A program made the translations under genes and the position numbers. 64,000 bases of DNA. It comes from Coix lacryma-jobi var. lacryma-jobi (taxonomy: Eukaryota; Streptophyta; Magnoliopsida; Poales; Poaceae). Where the stretch lies: contig CM019823.1 in NCBI GenBank assembly GCA_009763385.1, positions 89,663,104 to 89,727,103 of the forward strand, read 5' to 3'. The notes beneath the pieces were generated by a model. That model made no database searches. It saw only the letters and a program-made list of their open reading frames with translations, and had not been told where the DNA came from. Positions 22,919 through 33,902 of the stretch are shown one piece after another (positions within the stretch are counted from its first letter, which is position 1; each line of letters opens with the position of its first letter).

Positions 22919-24862
22919 TGTTGATGGTCCTTAAACACCTGTTTTACCATCAACATTTTACCCTAACATTCACCAAAAAGGCATAAAATGTAGTCAAATA
23001 GGTTTCAAACTAACCGAATTCCACATATCCATAGATTTTGATTTGAATGCAGGAATTGAACCAAATTTGGATATTTAAACCGCCAAAGGCCAAGCCCACT
23101 CAGCAGGGCCCAATTGGGCCTCAGGGGGGTGGCGCCCGCCACCCCTAGGTGGCGCCCACCACTTGGGTTGGCCCAAGTCCACTCCCTGCCACGTCACTGA
23201 TCCGTGTGACCTCCCCAGGGCCAAATCTTGGCCCTTGGTCACTAGGTCAGTGGCATCGGACGGCTCAGGAGGGGAATGGCATGGATCATGACCAATGACG
23301 GTTATCTGGACATGCAACCGACCTTGCAACCGCCTCTCTGAAGCTCCTGGATGCCGTTGAAGCAATGACGGTGCATCCAACAGTGATGGGGGTGGCAGCC
23401 GCCACCTAGGGCTGGCGCCCGCCACTAGGGTTAGCCCTAGGTCGGTTGGCTGCCCCCTATAAGTACCCCCCTCACTCCACAAGGCTATAAATACCCCCTT
23501 GACACACACCACCACACCAAAACACACCAAGCAAGTAGAAGCAAGCAAGTGAGAGCTCAGAGAGCTTAGGCAAGTAGGTTAGCTAGTAGAGAGAGTATAG
23601 CTCTAGTGCCCTCGCTACAGCATGGCTCTTAGTTTAGCACAGCTCAGCCCTGACCAGTGGTATAGTAGCGTAGAGCTTGCTAAGAAAGAAGCGGCTTCGA
23701 GCGACCGGCATTAGAGGTCGGTTGATTTCCCGGCGTCTCTGGTCTGGTTTGCTCTCTTGTATCTCAGGTACACTTATCTTTATCCCAGTATTACTTTCAG
23801 TATTACTTTATCAAGTACCTTGAGTGTGACCTAGTTATCCCTACAGTTCAATTCACTTTGCCATAGTAGTTAATCTCTAGTGTGCTTAGTGATTGATCTT
23901 TGCCAATAGGTTGCTTAGTTAGTTTAGTGTTTATCTTATTAAGTCAAGTATTTGCTCTGACGTCCGCAAGGGTGTCTCTATTCAAAGCTAGGGTAGAGAT
24001 AGTTAGAATATAATTAAGCGTGGTGCTTAGCTATAGACTTACCTTCAGATACGGTTGGACCCCCGGATAGCTGTGGTAGCAAGCAGGTGGTGACAGCCCT
24101 GTGCGCCTTGAATTCCACCACGTAGTTGGCCTAGTTTAATAGTAAGGCTCGTTGTGCTAGCGTTCAACCTAAGTCAGTGGTAAAGGCTAGTACGCCTCGA
24201 TACTTGATAAGATAGGAATAAAACTTTACTTAACTTGGTTGCTTTATTGACATTTTCCTATCCTGCTTCGTAGCTATCTTGCTTCGTAGTTATCTAGGAG
24301 TAGTTAGTAGTTATTAGTTAGTTATCTTAGTTATCTTTAATTCCCCTTATCTACCTATCCATCCACCTTACCTTACCATCCATTTCATCCTTACCTATCC
24401 ACCCATATATTCTTTCTAGCCTTTCATCCCCTCTCTTCCCTTCTCTCCTTTTCCCTTTTCTCTTTTCTTCGACTCTCATCCCCTCATTGACTCGACTCAT
24501 ACACCACCCTAGTCTTCCCTTGGGATCAAATAAATCGACACCTGGTACTCCCAGGAGAAGTGCTACTACGATAGTTCTGTGCGCTTGCTGCATCTCCTCT
24601 TGGTAGATTGCAACCCCTCTAGCTAGCTCCTACTAGTGTCAGGATTGACAACCCCATTTGATATTAGTAGATAGCTGCTTTAGCTTCATTCCTTTAGGTA
24701 TAGTGACCGAACTTGCTACAAGCACTTCTGACACCGTTGCCGGGAATAGATTCCATAGTCTACTCCTAGTAATAACGTTAGCAAGTGCCAACAAGCATTT
24801 CTGGGCCGTTACAAGGGATAGTTGCCTAGCTCTATCTCTAGTGAAACTAAGAACTACCAACA
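22919..24862 (+). repeat. 3' LTR of D with two fossil LTR-end/PBS modules
   Basis: Full 1944-bp LTR. TATA box at 23486-23493. Near its 3' end lie two PBS-like stretches, tgacaccgttgccgggaa at 24729-24746 and tgggccgttacaaggga from 24802. The second follows ...ccaaca by 8 nt. The LTR ends at 24862. Confidence 0.88.
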
Positions 24863-24867
24863 GTGAG

Positions 24868-26190
24868 CCCTCTGATGGAGGCCGACATCGGCGGGTCGGC
24901 GAAGTCGGCGATGCCGGAGGAGGCGTTGAGGGCGGCGGAGGGCGTCGAGGCGTCCGCAGTCCCCGAGCCTCGGGAGGCGGAGTGGCCGAAGGCGACTGAA
25001 GTCCCTGAGCCTGGAGAAGTGGAGCGACGGGGGTCCCCAACGTCTGGGGGTGGCGGAGTGGCAGGAGGTGCCGCGGTGCCAGCTGGTTTCTTGGGTCGTC
25101 GTGCCCGAGGGACGAAGAGGAAGGCGGCGGCGCCTGGCTCGCCGGAGATCAAGGAGGTCGAGCGTCCGGAGGTAGGTCCGACCAAGAGCCTTGTCCGTCG
25201 CTTCCGCATCGACGGTGATGAAGTCATCGAGGTTGACGATGAGGCGGCGAGCGCGGCGACGGACGCCATTATCGGAGACGCATCGAAGTTGTTGCAGCTC
25301 CTGTTGAAGGTCGAGGAAGAGCGTAAGCTCGCCATTGACCGGATGGCGCCTATGGCCGAGGAGAACGAGCGGCTTCGGGCGGAGGTAAGGCGTGTCGAGG
25401 GCCAGTTCGCTGGCTTGGAGGCTCATCTTGAGGATGCCCACACACGTTCTCAGGATCTTGAGGAGATCATCCAGCAGCAGGGGCAGGAGAATTTCCAGCT
25501 TCATCTGCGGGCTGACAAGGCCGACGAGTTTGCCGCGCGTGAGTTGACGACACTATACTGCCTTTTGCTTAGTACGACATCTGGTCGGAGTCCTGAATCA
25601 TGGAGTTGTCTTCACAGAGGCGATGCAGGCGGGCGAGGAGAAGCGTCTCCTGGCCGAGGAGAAGGCGAAGTCCGACGAGGAGTTGCGGAAGTGGCAGGCC
25701 ATGCACGCCGGTAAGTCTTCTCGGTCGAGCGAGGTCGGAGGTGATCGTCGTCTTACCCTTTGCTTTGGCGTTTGCAGTTTACCGAGAAAACGTGAAAATG
25801 CAATTTGCAGATCTGCAGCGACGTATCGATGGCTACCATGAACGCTTCTGGTCGCTGGCGGAGGAGGTGGCCCCGTTGGTGCAGTGCATCGATGAGGAGC
25901 CTTTCTTCCCGGTGGAGAAGGAGCGGCGGATCGGTGACCATGTCGTCCAGAAGGCGCGTGGCCTGTGGGGGCGCTTCTAGACGTACACCAAGGCGGCGGC
26001 ACAGAGTGTGGCGGCTCATGGCCTCGCCATTCTTTGTTCGCACTATCCACGGATGGAGATGTCGAGGCTGGGCGCTGGCTTTGCGGCGAACACATCGGAG
26101 GCCGAGATGGAGCGTTTGGAGGAAGAAGCCGAGCCTACCGCCGAAGCCCTCGTCGGAGGTGTAGACTTGTTCGGTGCTGGGCACCAGTAG
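24868..26190 (+). pseudogene. Antisense ORF of gypsy G, 3' exons
   Basis: Continuation of the aORF after element D. Exon 3 runs to 25538, then an intron at 25539-25617 (79 nt, donor C|GTGAGT). Exon 4 is 25618-25710, then an intron at 25711-25777 (67 nt, donor G|GTAAGT, acceptor tttgcag). Exon 5 is 25778-26190, ending -LFGAGHQ stop. The frame is open across both introns except one TAG at 25978-25980 in exon 5. The segment around 25300-25540 encodes a strongly heptad-like Glu/Leu-rich coiled coil (EEERKLAI-, EENERLRAEV-, DLEEIIQQQ-). Likely product: a coiled-coil protein of unknown role typical of Tat-lineage antisense genes. Confidence 0.75.
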
Positions 26191-26399
26191 TTTGTATGTT
26201 AGGAGATAGTCTGTAAATAGACTCTTGGGCAAACTGAATCAAAACTTGAAGCGGGTCGGCGTGTTTTGTTCATTCCCCGAATTCCGCAGACCCAATAGTC
26301 GTGAGCCGTAGCGATGAACAGTTGGCCTTGGGTTATCCCAGGATCCATAGCGTAGAGCGCGGAGCTCGTTTGCGCATAGGAGTCAATGGCGTCAACCAA

Positions 26400-26965
26400 G
26401 GAACCTCTGCTGGCATCCCATAGCGCAGAGGGCGGGCGCTCATGCACGCGTAGGGAGGTACCACGACCAGGGTCTTTTCCGAGAGGCTCGATCGTGGCAT
26501 GACATGGGCCAATGGCGACCGTTGTCGAGCGCGTGGGTGGCGCGAATGCGAGGCACTGAGCATATAGCCTCAGAATTCTCAGCTCGAGTTAGCCTTTTCT
26601 TCATAGCGCAGAGGGCGGGCGCTCATGCACACATAGAGAGGTCAGGACGTCCCCTGGGAGAACTGTTGGCCATCGTAGCGCAGAGGGCGGGCGCTCATGC
26701 ACGTGTCCGATGGTGACAACAGCCCCGGCTCTGAGTTTTCATTGGCATTAGTCAGGCTGCTTGAAGATCGAGTGGAGAACGTGCGCATAACCGGTGCATA
26801 CAGGCACTGGACATATAGCGTCCGAAGGTCTTAGCCCAAGCTTAGCCTTCCTTTCGTAGGGCAGAGGGCGGGCGCTCATGCACGTGTAGAGAGGTCGGGA
26901 CATCACTTGGGAGGACTACTGGCCGCCATAGCGCAGAGGGCGGGCGCTCATGCACGCGTCTGGCG
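26400..26965. repeat. Five copies of a ~23-bp motif in gypsy G spacer
   Basis: gcagagggcgggcgctcatgcac recurs almost perfectly at about 26424, 26606, 26675, 26860 and 26933, each followed by variable 'gcgt', 'acat' or 'gtgt'. Spacing is about 70-185 bp. It lies between the end of the aORF and the end of pol. Confidence 0.85.
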
Positions 26966-27014
26966 GTGGCAGTAGCCCCTGCTCTGAGTCTCCTTTACCA
27001 TCAGCCAGGCTGTT

Positions 27015-27190
27015 TGGAGAAATTGGCGAGTCATCCGGAGACGAGTTGGAGAGGTCGGCGAGCCATCTGGAGACGAGTGGAGAGGTCGGCGAGCCATCCG
27101 GAAATGGGTGGAGATGTCGACGAGACATCCGGAGACGGGTGGAGATGTCGGCGAGCCGTCCGGAGACGGGTGGAGAGGTCGGCGAGCCGT
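27015..27190. repeat. ~31-bp tandem repeat, about six copies, in gypsy G spacer
   Basis: Unit resembles ggtcggcgagccatccggagacgggtggaga with substitutions. Ends next to the integrase stop codon at 27194. All plus-strand ORFs here are repeat artefacts. Confidence 0.85.
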
Positions 27191-27193
27191 CCC

Positions 27194-29255
27194 TTAAGCG
27201 TAGAACTTTCTAAGGTGCTGGATGCTCCAGGAGTTGGGTACGTCGATTCCTTCAATGTTGGCGAGACGATAAGCGCCTGGTCGGGTGACCTGTTTCACCG
27301 TGTAGGGGCCATCCCAATGCGAAGATAGTTTGTGCAGGCCGTCGGTCTTGAGTTTCCGCTTGAGGACGAGGTCTCCGATGACGAAGGATCGATCTTTTAT
27401 GTTGCGGTTGTAGTAGCGGTGAACTCCTTCGAGGTACTTGGCGGTGCGAAGGCAGGATGCCAACCGTTCTTCTTCAAGGCAGTCGAGGTCATCGCAGCGA
27501 GCCTTGTCGGAGACTTCCTCATTGTAGTTTTCGACGCGCGGAGAGTGGAAGACGACATCGATGGGGATGACGGCTTCGGAGCCGAAGACCATGAAGTACG
27601 GCGAAACGATGGTGTTGCGGATCGGTTGAGTCCGTAGACCCCAGAGCACGGAGGGGAGCTCGCGCATCCAGCGACCAGGGTGCTTCTCGTCCTTCTGGTA
27701 GAGGCGCTTCTTCAGAGCGTCGAGGATCATGCCGTTGGCGCGTTCAGCCTGGCCGTCGGCCCGAGGATGGGCGACGGAGACATACTTGACGAGGACGCCG
27801 CGCCGTTCGCAGAAATCCCAAAAGACATTGCCGGTGAAGTTGGAGCCGAGGTCGGTGATGATGGAGTTCGGGAGAACGAAGCGATGGATTATTTCATCGA
27901 TGAAGGAGACGACGTTCTCGGCGGTCGCCTTGGTGATTGGCTTTGCTTCGATCCACTTGGAGAATTTGTCGACGGCGACGTAGATCCACTTGAAGCTGCC
28001 CGGAGCAGGTCGGAAAGGGCCGATCATGTCGAGTCCCCAGCAGGTGAAGGGCCACGAGGCAAGTATTGCTTGGAGTTCTTGCGCAGGAACGTGGGTTTGT
28101 TTGGCGAAGAATTGGCACCCCTCGCAGGTGCGGACAAGCTGTTCGGCGTCGGCGACTGCTGACGGCCATTAGAAACCTGCACGGAAAACCTTGCGTACCA
28201 ACGTCTTTGCAGCTGCGTGGTTCCCACATTCTTCGGCATGGATGTCGAAGAGGATCTCGAGGCCATCTTCCCGGGAGACGCATTTTTGGAGCACTTCATT
28301 TCTAGAGTTCTTGCGCATGAGCACACCGTCGACCAGGATGTAACTGTTGACGCGGCGAACGAGGTGCTCAGCTTTTGTCTTGTCGGTGGGGACAAGGTTC
28401 TCGGAGAGATACTTGCTGAAGTCCTCGCGCCAGTTGGATGGCGTTGTGGGTATGGCGGCAACCAGTTGTTCTGTTGATGGGGATGGAGTCATGGTGTCCA
28501 TCGATGAGCTAGAGCTTGGGTGGTCGGCGATGGAGGGCTCGAGCAGGTCGTGAACGAATATGTCAGCGGGGGCCAGAGACCTTGATGACGCCAGCTTGGA
28601 TAACTCGTTGGCCGCCTTGTTCCGGTCGTGCGGTAGATGATGGTATTCGATACCGAAGAACTTGTCTTCAAGTTTTCGGATGGCAGTGCAGTAGGCGTTC
28701 ATCTTGTCGTTTGAGCAGTTCCAGTCCTTGTTGAGCTGGTTGATGACGAGGGCGGAGTCGCCGTATACCATGAGGCGCTTGACGCCTAGCTCGCTGGTGA
28801 TACGGAGACCGTGGAGGGCGGCTTCATACTCGGCGGCGTTGTTGGATGCTGGGAAGAGCAGCCGTAGAGCGTAGCGGAGCTTTTCACCGGAGGGAGACGT
28901 GAAGAGGAGACCAGCACCAGCGCCATGCAAGGTGAGGGAGCCGTCGAAGAAGAGGGTCCAGTGTTCTGGCGCTTCCGGTGGTACTGGAGTTTGGAAGTCC
29001 GTCCATTCAGTGACGAAGTCAGCGAGTTCTTGAGACTTGATGGTCTGGCGACCCTGGAAGGTGATGTCGTAGGAGCCGAGCTCGATGGCCCACTTGATGA
29101 TGCACCCCGTAGCGTCCTTGTTGCGAAGAATGTCCCCGAGGGGGAATTCCGTGATGACGATGACTCGCTCAGAGCTTTGGAAGTAGTGGCGTAGCTTGCG
29201 TGCAGTAATAAGAACTGCGTAGAGGAGCTTTTGTACCTGAGGGTATCGGGTTTTG
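27194..29255 (-). pseudogene. pol: Gypsy G pol, 3' half: RNase H - second RNase H - integrase
   Basis: Minus strand, continuing the frame broken at 60903. Order: end of the RT-linked RNase H (LRHYFQ-, WAIELGSYDITF-); then a second RNase H domain of the type found in Tat elements (FFDGS, AEYEA, YGDSALV and HDRNKAAN segments carry the acidic residues); then integrase (catalytic segments VDKFSKW, ITDLGSNF and GQAERANG); then a C-terminal DGPY-like segment, ending HLRKFYA. One in-frame TAA at 28169-28171 interrupts the zinc-binding region before the integrase core (a Tyr codon is expected). Function if intact: degrade RNA in the hybrid and insert cDNA. Belongs to the same element as 60908-64000. 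Confidence 0.88.
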
Positions 29256-31208
29256 TGCAGATACATGGGTGTATGCCGAGTCTCGAGTGATGAGTGATTG
29301 TCAACTGGGATAATGCACATGTTCTTTGGCTTGTGTTGTGCAAGTGTCGAGCACAGATACAGTGATCGAAGGCAAGGTGAAGGTCAAGTAGAGATGTGTC
29401 GTGCCGATGGACCGAGAGTGGCGAAGGGCGGACGTGAGGCTTGGACTGAGGGACCGGTGGCCTGAGGATTAGCTGTGGTGCCTGACAGCCTGGGACAGCG
29501 ACAAGCGGAGACTTGCGGGGCACAGTGTTGCTCGGGTCGAGGACTTGGGGACATGTGTCGGTGGACGGGGTGCACGGGCGGTGCATCCCTTCTACGGCTC
29601 GGTTTGGTGGTTGAGCCACAGAAAAACCACCGGTGGATGGTTTCTAGGTTTGGGCCTCAAAACCTGGGTGCGGCCGGTTTCTGAGGTTTGGCCACAAAAC
29701 TCGGGCTGAGGATGGTATCCAGGTTTGGGCCTCAAAACCCGGGCGCTGCGGGTTTCTGAGTTTGGGCCACAAAACTCAGGCGATGGACGGTTGTTTTCCC
29801 GGTTTGGGCCTCAAAATCGGGGGTTGGTCGTGAAGGCTGGTTTCCCGGTTTGGGCCACAAAACCGGGGGCAATGTCCAGGAAAAGGACGAGCAAAGCGGT
29901 GGCGGCACGTGGTGGCAATTGGTGAGGTTGCGTCAAGGCAACGCTACCAGTTGTGCGGGCGTGGCCATCGGATCACCACCTACCACGAGTTGGTCCAGAA
30001 TAACCTTAGGGTTTAGCTGGTTCGCTCTGTAATTAGTTAGGGGTAGAGTGGGAATTAGAATTAGGATAAGTAGAGGGAGACACCCACCTCCCATCCTATC
30101 TCAGTCATTTGTTATTTTGCCTTCTAGGTTTCCTGCTCTTCCCATCCTCTGCTGTAGCTACTGAGATCCGCAGATACGGTGAACAATACCTCTGTGTATT
30201 TGCTTTTTGAGGAAACGAGACCGTAATCTCGTTGTCTCCTCGTGGGGATGAATTTCGGCTGGCAATTCATGATTCGATTCGCATTTTGATCTTGTTCTTC
30301 GCGTTCTTCATTTTCTCCATGATTATCCCGTCGATCGTTCTCTTTCTACGTTGTTCCATTTGCAAAACCATTTGAATAAACTTGTTCTTTACAGTGAGGG
30401 GATCATTTCCACCGAAGGAATTTAACTCAAACCTCATGAGCAAGTAGATCGATTGGTTTTCGTTTTGGATCAACTTTCCTCCTCTCTTCCCAATTTTCTT
30501 CGATTCATCAATTTGAAGATAGGTTCGAGCCATGATCTCATAGGAGTAGCTCACTATCTTCCTTGTGACTTCTCTCACCAAGTTTGATCCCTAGAGGATT
30601 TGTTTTGGGTGAGATCGAGTCGAATCGGTGGACGAACGGAGCTGCGTCGGGGTGACCGGACGCTAGGGTCGGGGTGACCGGACGCTTGGCCCAGAGTCCG
30701 GTCGTTGAATGTGCCAGCGTTCAGTTTTTCTCTGACTTGATCGGACGCTCGCTTGATCACTGACCGGACGCAACACTTGCACTATTTGTTGGGTTTTCTA
30801 TCTGTTGACCGGACGCACAGGTTATGACCGGACGCACTGCTCCCCAGAGTCCGGTCCAACACAGTAAGGTTCCAGAAGCGTTTTTGGCTGACCGGACGCG
30901 TCCGGTGCACACTGACCGGATGCTGGTCAGAGTCCGGTCAAGTGCAGTTTGCACGTTTTCGTTTGTGGTTCGTTCCTACGTTGTCCGTTTTTGTTTTCGG
31001 CCTTTGCGTTGGGTTTCTAGAGTTGAGTAGTGTCTCACTGTGCTTCTCGGAAGCATCCACCCTACATCTAGGGTTGTGGACACTATTCAAGCTCTAGGTT
31101 TGCCTTTGGGATTGATTCTCAGGACAGTGGCGATAAGTTTCTGAAAAGAAATTTGAAGCTCCCATTCACCCCCTTTGGTCGCTTTCTGGTAGCACTTCCG
31201 GTCCTTCA
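29256..31208 (+). repeat. 5' LTR of copia B
   Basis: 1953 bp, TGCAGATACATGGG...CGGTCCTTCA. Contains the hairpin array (about 29640-29880) and the CCGGAC array (about 30650-30940). The end is defined by the PBS at 31209. Confidence 0.92.
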
Positions 31209-31223
31209 ATTGGTATTGGAGCG
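31209..31223 (+). promoter_or_regulatory. PBS of copia B (tRNA-iMet type)
   Basis: attggtattggagcg directly follows the LTR end. It is related to the usual plant TGGTATCAGAGC with two changes. Confidence 0.8.
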
Positions 31224-31271
31224 GGTTAAGGATCTTCCACCTTAGCCGGTTCCAGATCCACAGAAGGCGAC

Positions 31272-32519
31272 ATGGATCGCGGCGTGGGCAAACCGCCGTT
31301 TTTCGATGGGACGAACTATGCGTATTGGAAGATATGCATGTCGGCCTATCTGCAGAGTTTGGGTGCTTCCATCTGGGATATTTGCAACTCTGCAGATTAC
31401 GTGGTTTTGGCTGCTCGTGCGACTCAGCATCAGATCAATGAGCATGATGCCAATAGCCGAGCCCGTAATGCTCTTTTCTCATGTTTGAGCATGACAGAGT
31501 TTGATCGTGTTTCTCACCTCGCTACGGCTCGGGAGATTTGGGCTACCCTCATGCGTTTTCATGAGGGAACCACTCAAGTCAAAACTCGTCTCTATGAGTC
31601 ACACAAGCGAGAGTATGAGAACTTTCGGCATATGCCTGGCGAGAGCATAGAGAGTTTATTTGCTCGCTTTCAGGTGATTGTCAACAGGATGAGGGCTAAC
31701 AAGGAGCTGTTGCCTTTCGACGATCATGAGAGAGCTTTGAAGCTTTTGCACACTCTTGATCGATCGGTGTGGGACTCAAAGGTTCAGGCGATCCTTGAAT
31801 CACCTAACTATGAGACCCTCACATGTGACAAGCTCTTTAGTAAGCTCAAGTCCAGTGAGATTGATGCCATGGCGAGGGCTTCTTATGAAAATCCTTCTGG
31901 CCCGTCGATGGCTTTGCTTTCTGGCTCTTCTGCTAACCCCTCTGGAGGATTTGCACTTTCTTCTCTTCTTTCTGTCACAGAGGAGTAGCTGGAGTTCATG
32001 GGGGATGACGAGTTGGCTTTGCTCGCCAATCGGTTCTCGTGGTTCCACAACAACCGCATGAACCGTCGCCACGGAGGAGGACGCTCGGGTTGTTTTGAGT
32101 GCGGCGACCCCAACCACTTCATCGCCAATTGCCCGAAGAAGAACAAGCAAGTCTCCGGCAAGGCGGATCATGGGCACAAGTATGACTCCGGCAAGCGCAA
32201 GGAGAAGTACGTCCCCGTGAAGCACAAGCGGAAGGGCGGCTTCAACAAGGAGTACATCAAGACGAAGTACTTGGAAAAGGCCCAGGCTGAGCATCGTGCA
32301 TTCTTCGCCACGCTCAGCGACGTCGACAACTCGGATGACGACTCCGCTTCCTCAAGCGACAACGAGTCCGAGAAGAAGAAGAGGATCGAGGACAAGCTGA
32401 ACGGCCTATGCTTCTTCGCCGACAACGAGGGCTTCTGCACCATGGCCCTCGGCAAGGAGGTCGATGGCGAGCTGGAGGAGATCCCTCAGAACGATGACGA
32501 TGACGACGACACCTCCCAG
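31272..32519 (+). pseudogene. gag: Gag of copia B
   Basis: Starts MDRGVGKPPFFDG-, parallel to the intact Gag of A. Residues about 1-235 are the copia capsid-type region (RLYESHKREYENF-, MPGESIESLFARF-). A TAG at 31986-31988 replaces a CAG Gln codon of A. Reading resumes in the same frame through a CCHC zinc knuckle (CFECGDPNHFIANC, near 32098) and a Lys-rich then Asp/Glu-rich tail to codon CAG at 32517-32519. There the sequence either enters the 1383-nt segment absent from A or, if spliced, joins Pol in frame at 33903. Confidence 0.85.
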
Positions 32520-33902
32520 GTATTTCAGACCCCCGATGAGCTTTCTACTGAGGTCGAGAAACTTACTGCCGCCCTTCTTAGTCAAGATAAGTTGCTTAGG
32601 CATGCTGCTAGAGAGCGGAAGGAGTTTAGGCAGAAGTGGGGGAGGATACGGTGAAGGAACTTGAATCTGTCAAGTCCACCGTTGTTGTCACCGAGGAGGA
32701 GGAGTGTGAGATGTGCTCCACACACATGACTGACCTTCTCACTTTGAGAAGTAAGTATGTTCTGTTGATAGGAGAGGTGGATGAGCTTAGAGCTAGATCC
32801 TCAGTGCTTGGTGCGTGCAAGTCTTGTGCAGGCTTGCAATCCGAGTTGGCAGAGAAGAATGCCAAGATTGTGTCTCTTGAGAAGGCCAGCTCGGGTAGCA
32901 CTTGTGTGTCTAGGTGCGCTTTGTGTGAGGGCTTGGAGATGGAGATAGCCAATGTGAAGCATGACAAGATGCAAACCGAGGAGGAAAACACATACCTTCG
33001 GACCATCTTGTCATGAGTGTCTAGTGGTGAGCCGCAGCTAGGAATGATGATCTCCCAGTTCAAGCGTGCTGCTGGAGGTCCAGGTGTAGGCTTTGCTCAT
33101 GGTGTTGATGCTTCATCTTTTGGCAAGATTGGAGAGTCGAGTGGTCTTAACCCATGTGAGAAGCCCAACTCCACCACTACTCCCAAGCTTGCCAAGATTA
33201 CACCAAAAGAGCCTCTTAAGCCTAACACCAAGGATGGAGTGTTTGTGGAACCTCCAAGAGCTCTACCAAAGAAACAGACATGGTCTCCTAAGCCAAACCA
33301 CCTCAAGAACAAGCTAGACACAATGCCACCTATCCAAGAGGAGCTTATGCCACAGAAGGGCAAAGTGATCCACACCCACTACCGTGAGTACCAACAACCC
33401 CCTATGAGAGCGGTGAGGTACCATTGTGAGCACTGTGGGAGAGATGGATACTTGAGTGAGTTTTGCTTTCGGCGCAAGAGAGAGGCGCGCCGTGCAAAGG
33501 AAATGAACAACACGGACATGTATCATCCTTTCCATGATGTACATGTGTCGAATGTTCAGAAGCATGCTGCTAGGCCTAGAGGCCCCAAACTTCAAGTTCC
33601 TAGGCCTAGGCCGCAAAGAGAACGTGCCCGGCGGGAGCCTGCAGTTGTGGGCTATGGACCCCGTGGCGGTGGCTTTGTAGTTGAGTGTTTCCCCCATCGC
33701 GTTTTGAGTATCGCGATGGACGCTCCTCCCTTAGCGGACCACGTTTTCCTCTACGTGGTGATCGCTCTTCCCGTAGGCGTGCTAGGAATGGTTTTTCTGC
33801 TAACCGTTCGTTTGAGCAGCCGGCCCAACACTGGTATTCTTCCTACTTCACTAACCCCAGTGTTGGACCGTATGCTCACCCTATGTCTTTTTATTGATGT
33901 AG
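32520..33902 (+). other. 1383-nt GT...AG segment between Gag and Pol of B, absent in A (candidate intron / Gag C-terminal extension)
   Basis: Begins after CAG with gtattt and ends tatgtctttttattgatgtag, a good donor and a pyrimidine-rich acceptor. Length 1383 is divisible by three. It is also coding-like: heptad-rich segments (EVEKLTAALL-, QSELAEKNAKIVSLEK-), Cys pairs and a second knuckle-like CEHCGRDGYLSEFC (His replaced by Tyr). The frame is shifted at a G-run near 32637-32642 and again later. The unspliced frames stop just before the acceptor (33895-33902). In A the flanks are joined exactly at these borders. Confidence 0.7.

Larger units (their letters stand above)
15446..24862 (+). mobile_element. 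Athila-like non-autonomous element D (deletion derivative), containing solo LTR E
   Basis: Starts TGTTGATGG at 15446 and ends ACCAACA at 24862, flanked by a perfect GTGAG duplication (15441-15445 and 24863-24867). LTR copies lie at 15446 to ~16825 and 22919-24862. The 5' copy lacks its last ~570-590 nt together with PBS, gag and pol, so one deletion removed LTR end to mid-element. The remaining interior resembles the 3' untranslated part of element C. Inserted in exon 3 of G's aORF; removing D plus one GTGAG copy keeps the aORF frame open. Confidence 0.92.

Noticed and set aside
24639..24860. Start of a host coding exon upstream of 24868
   Set aside because: This is the 3' end of D's LTR; the downstream frame belongs to the interrupted aORF of gypsy G.
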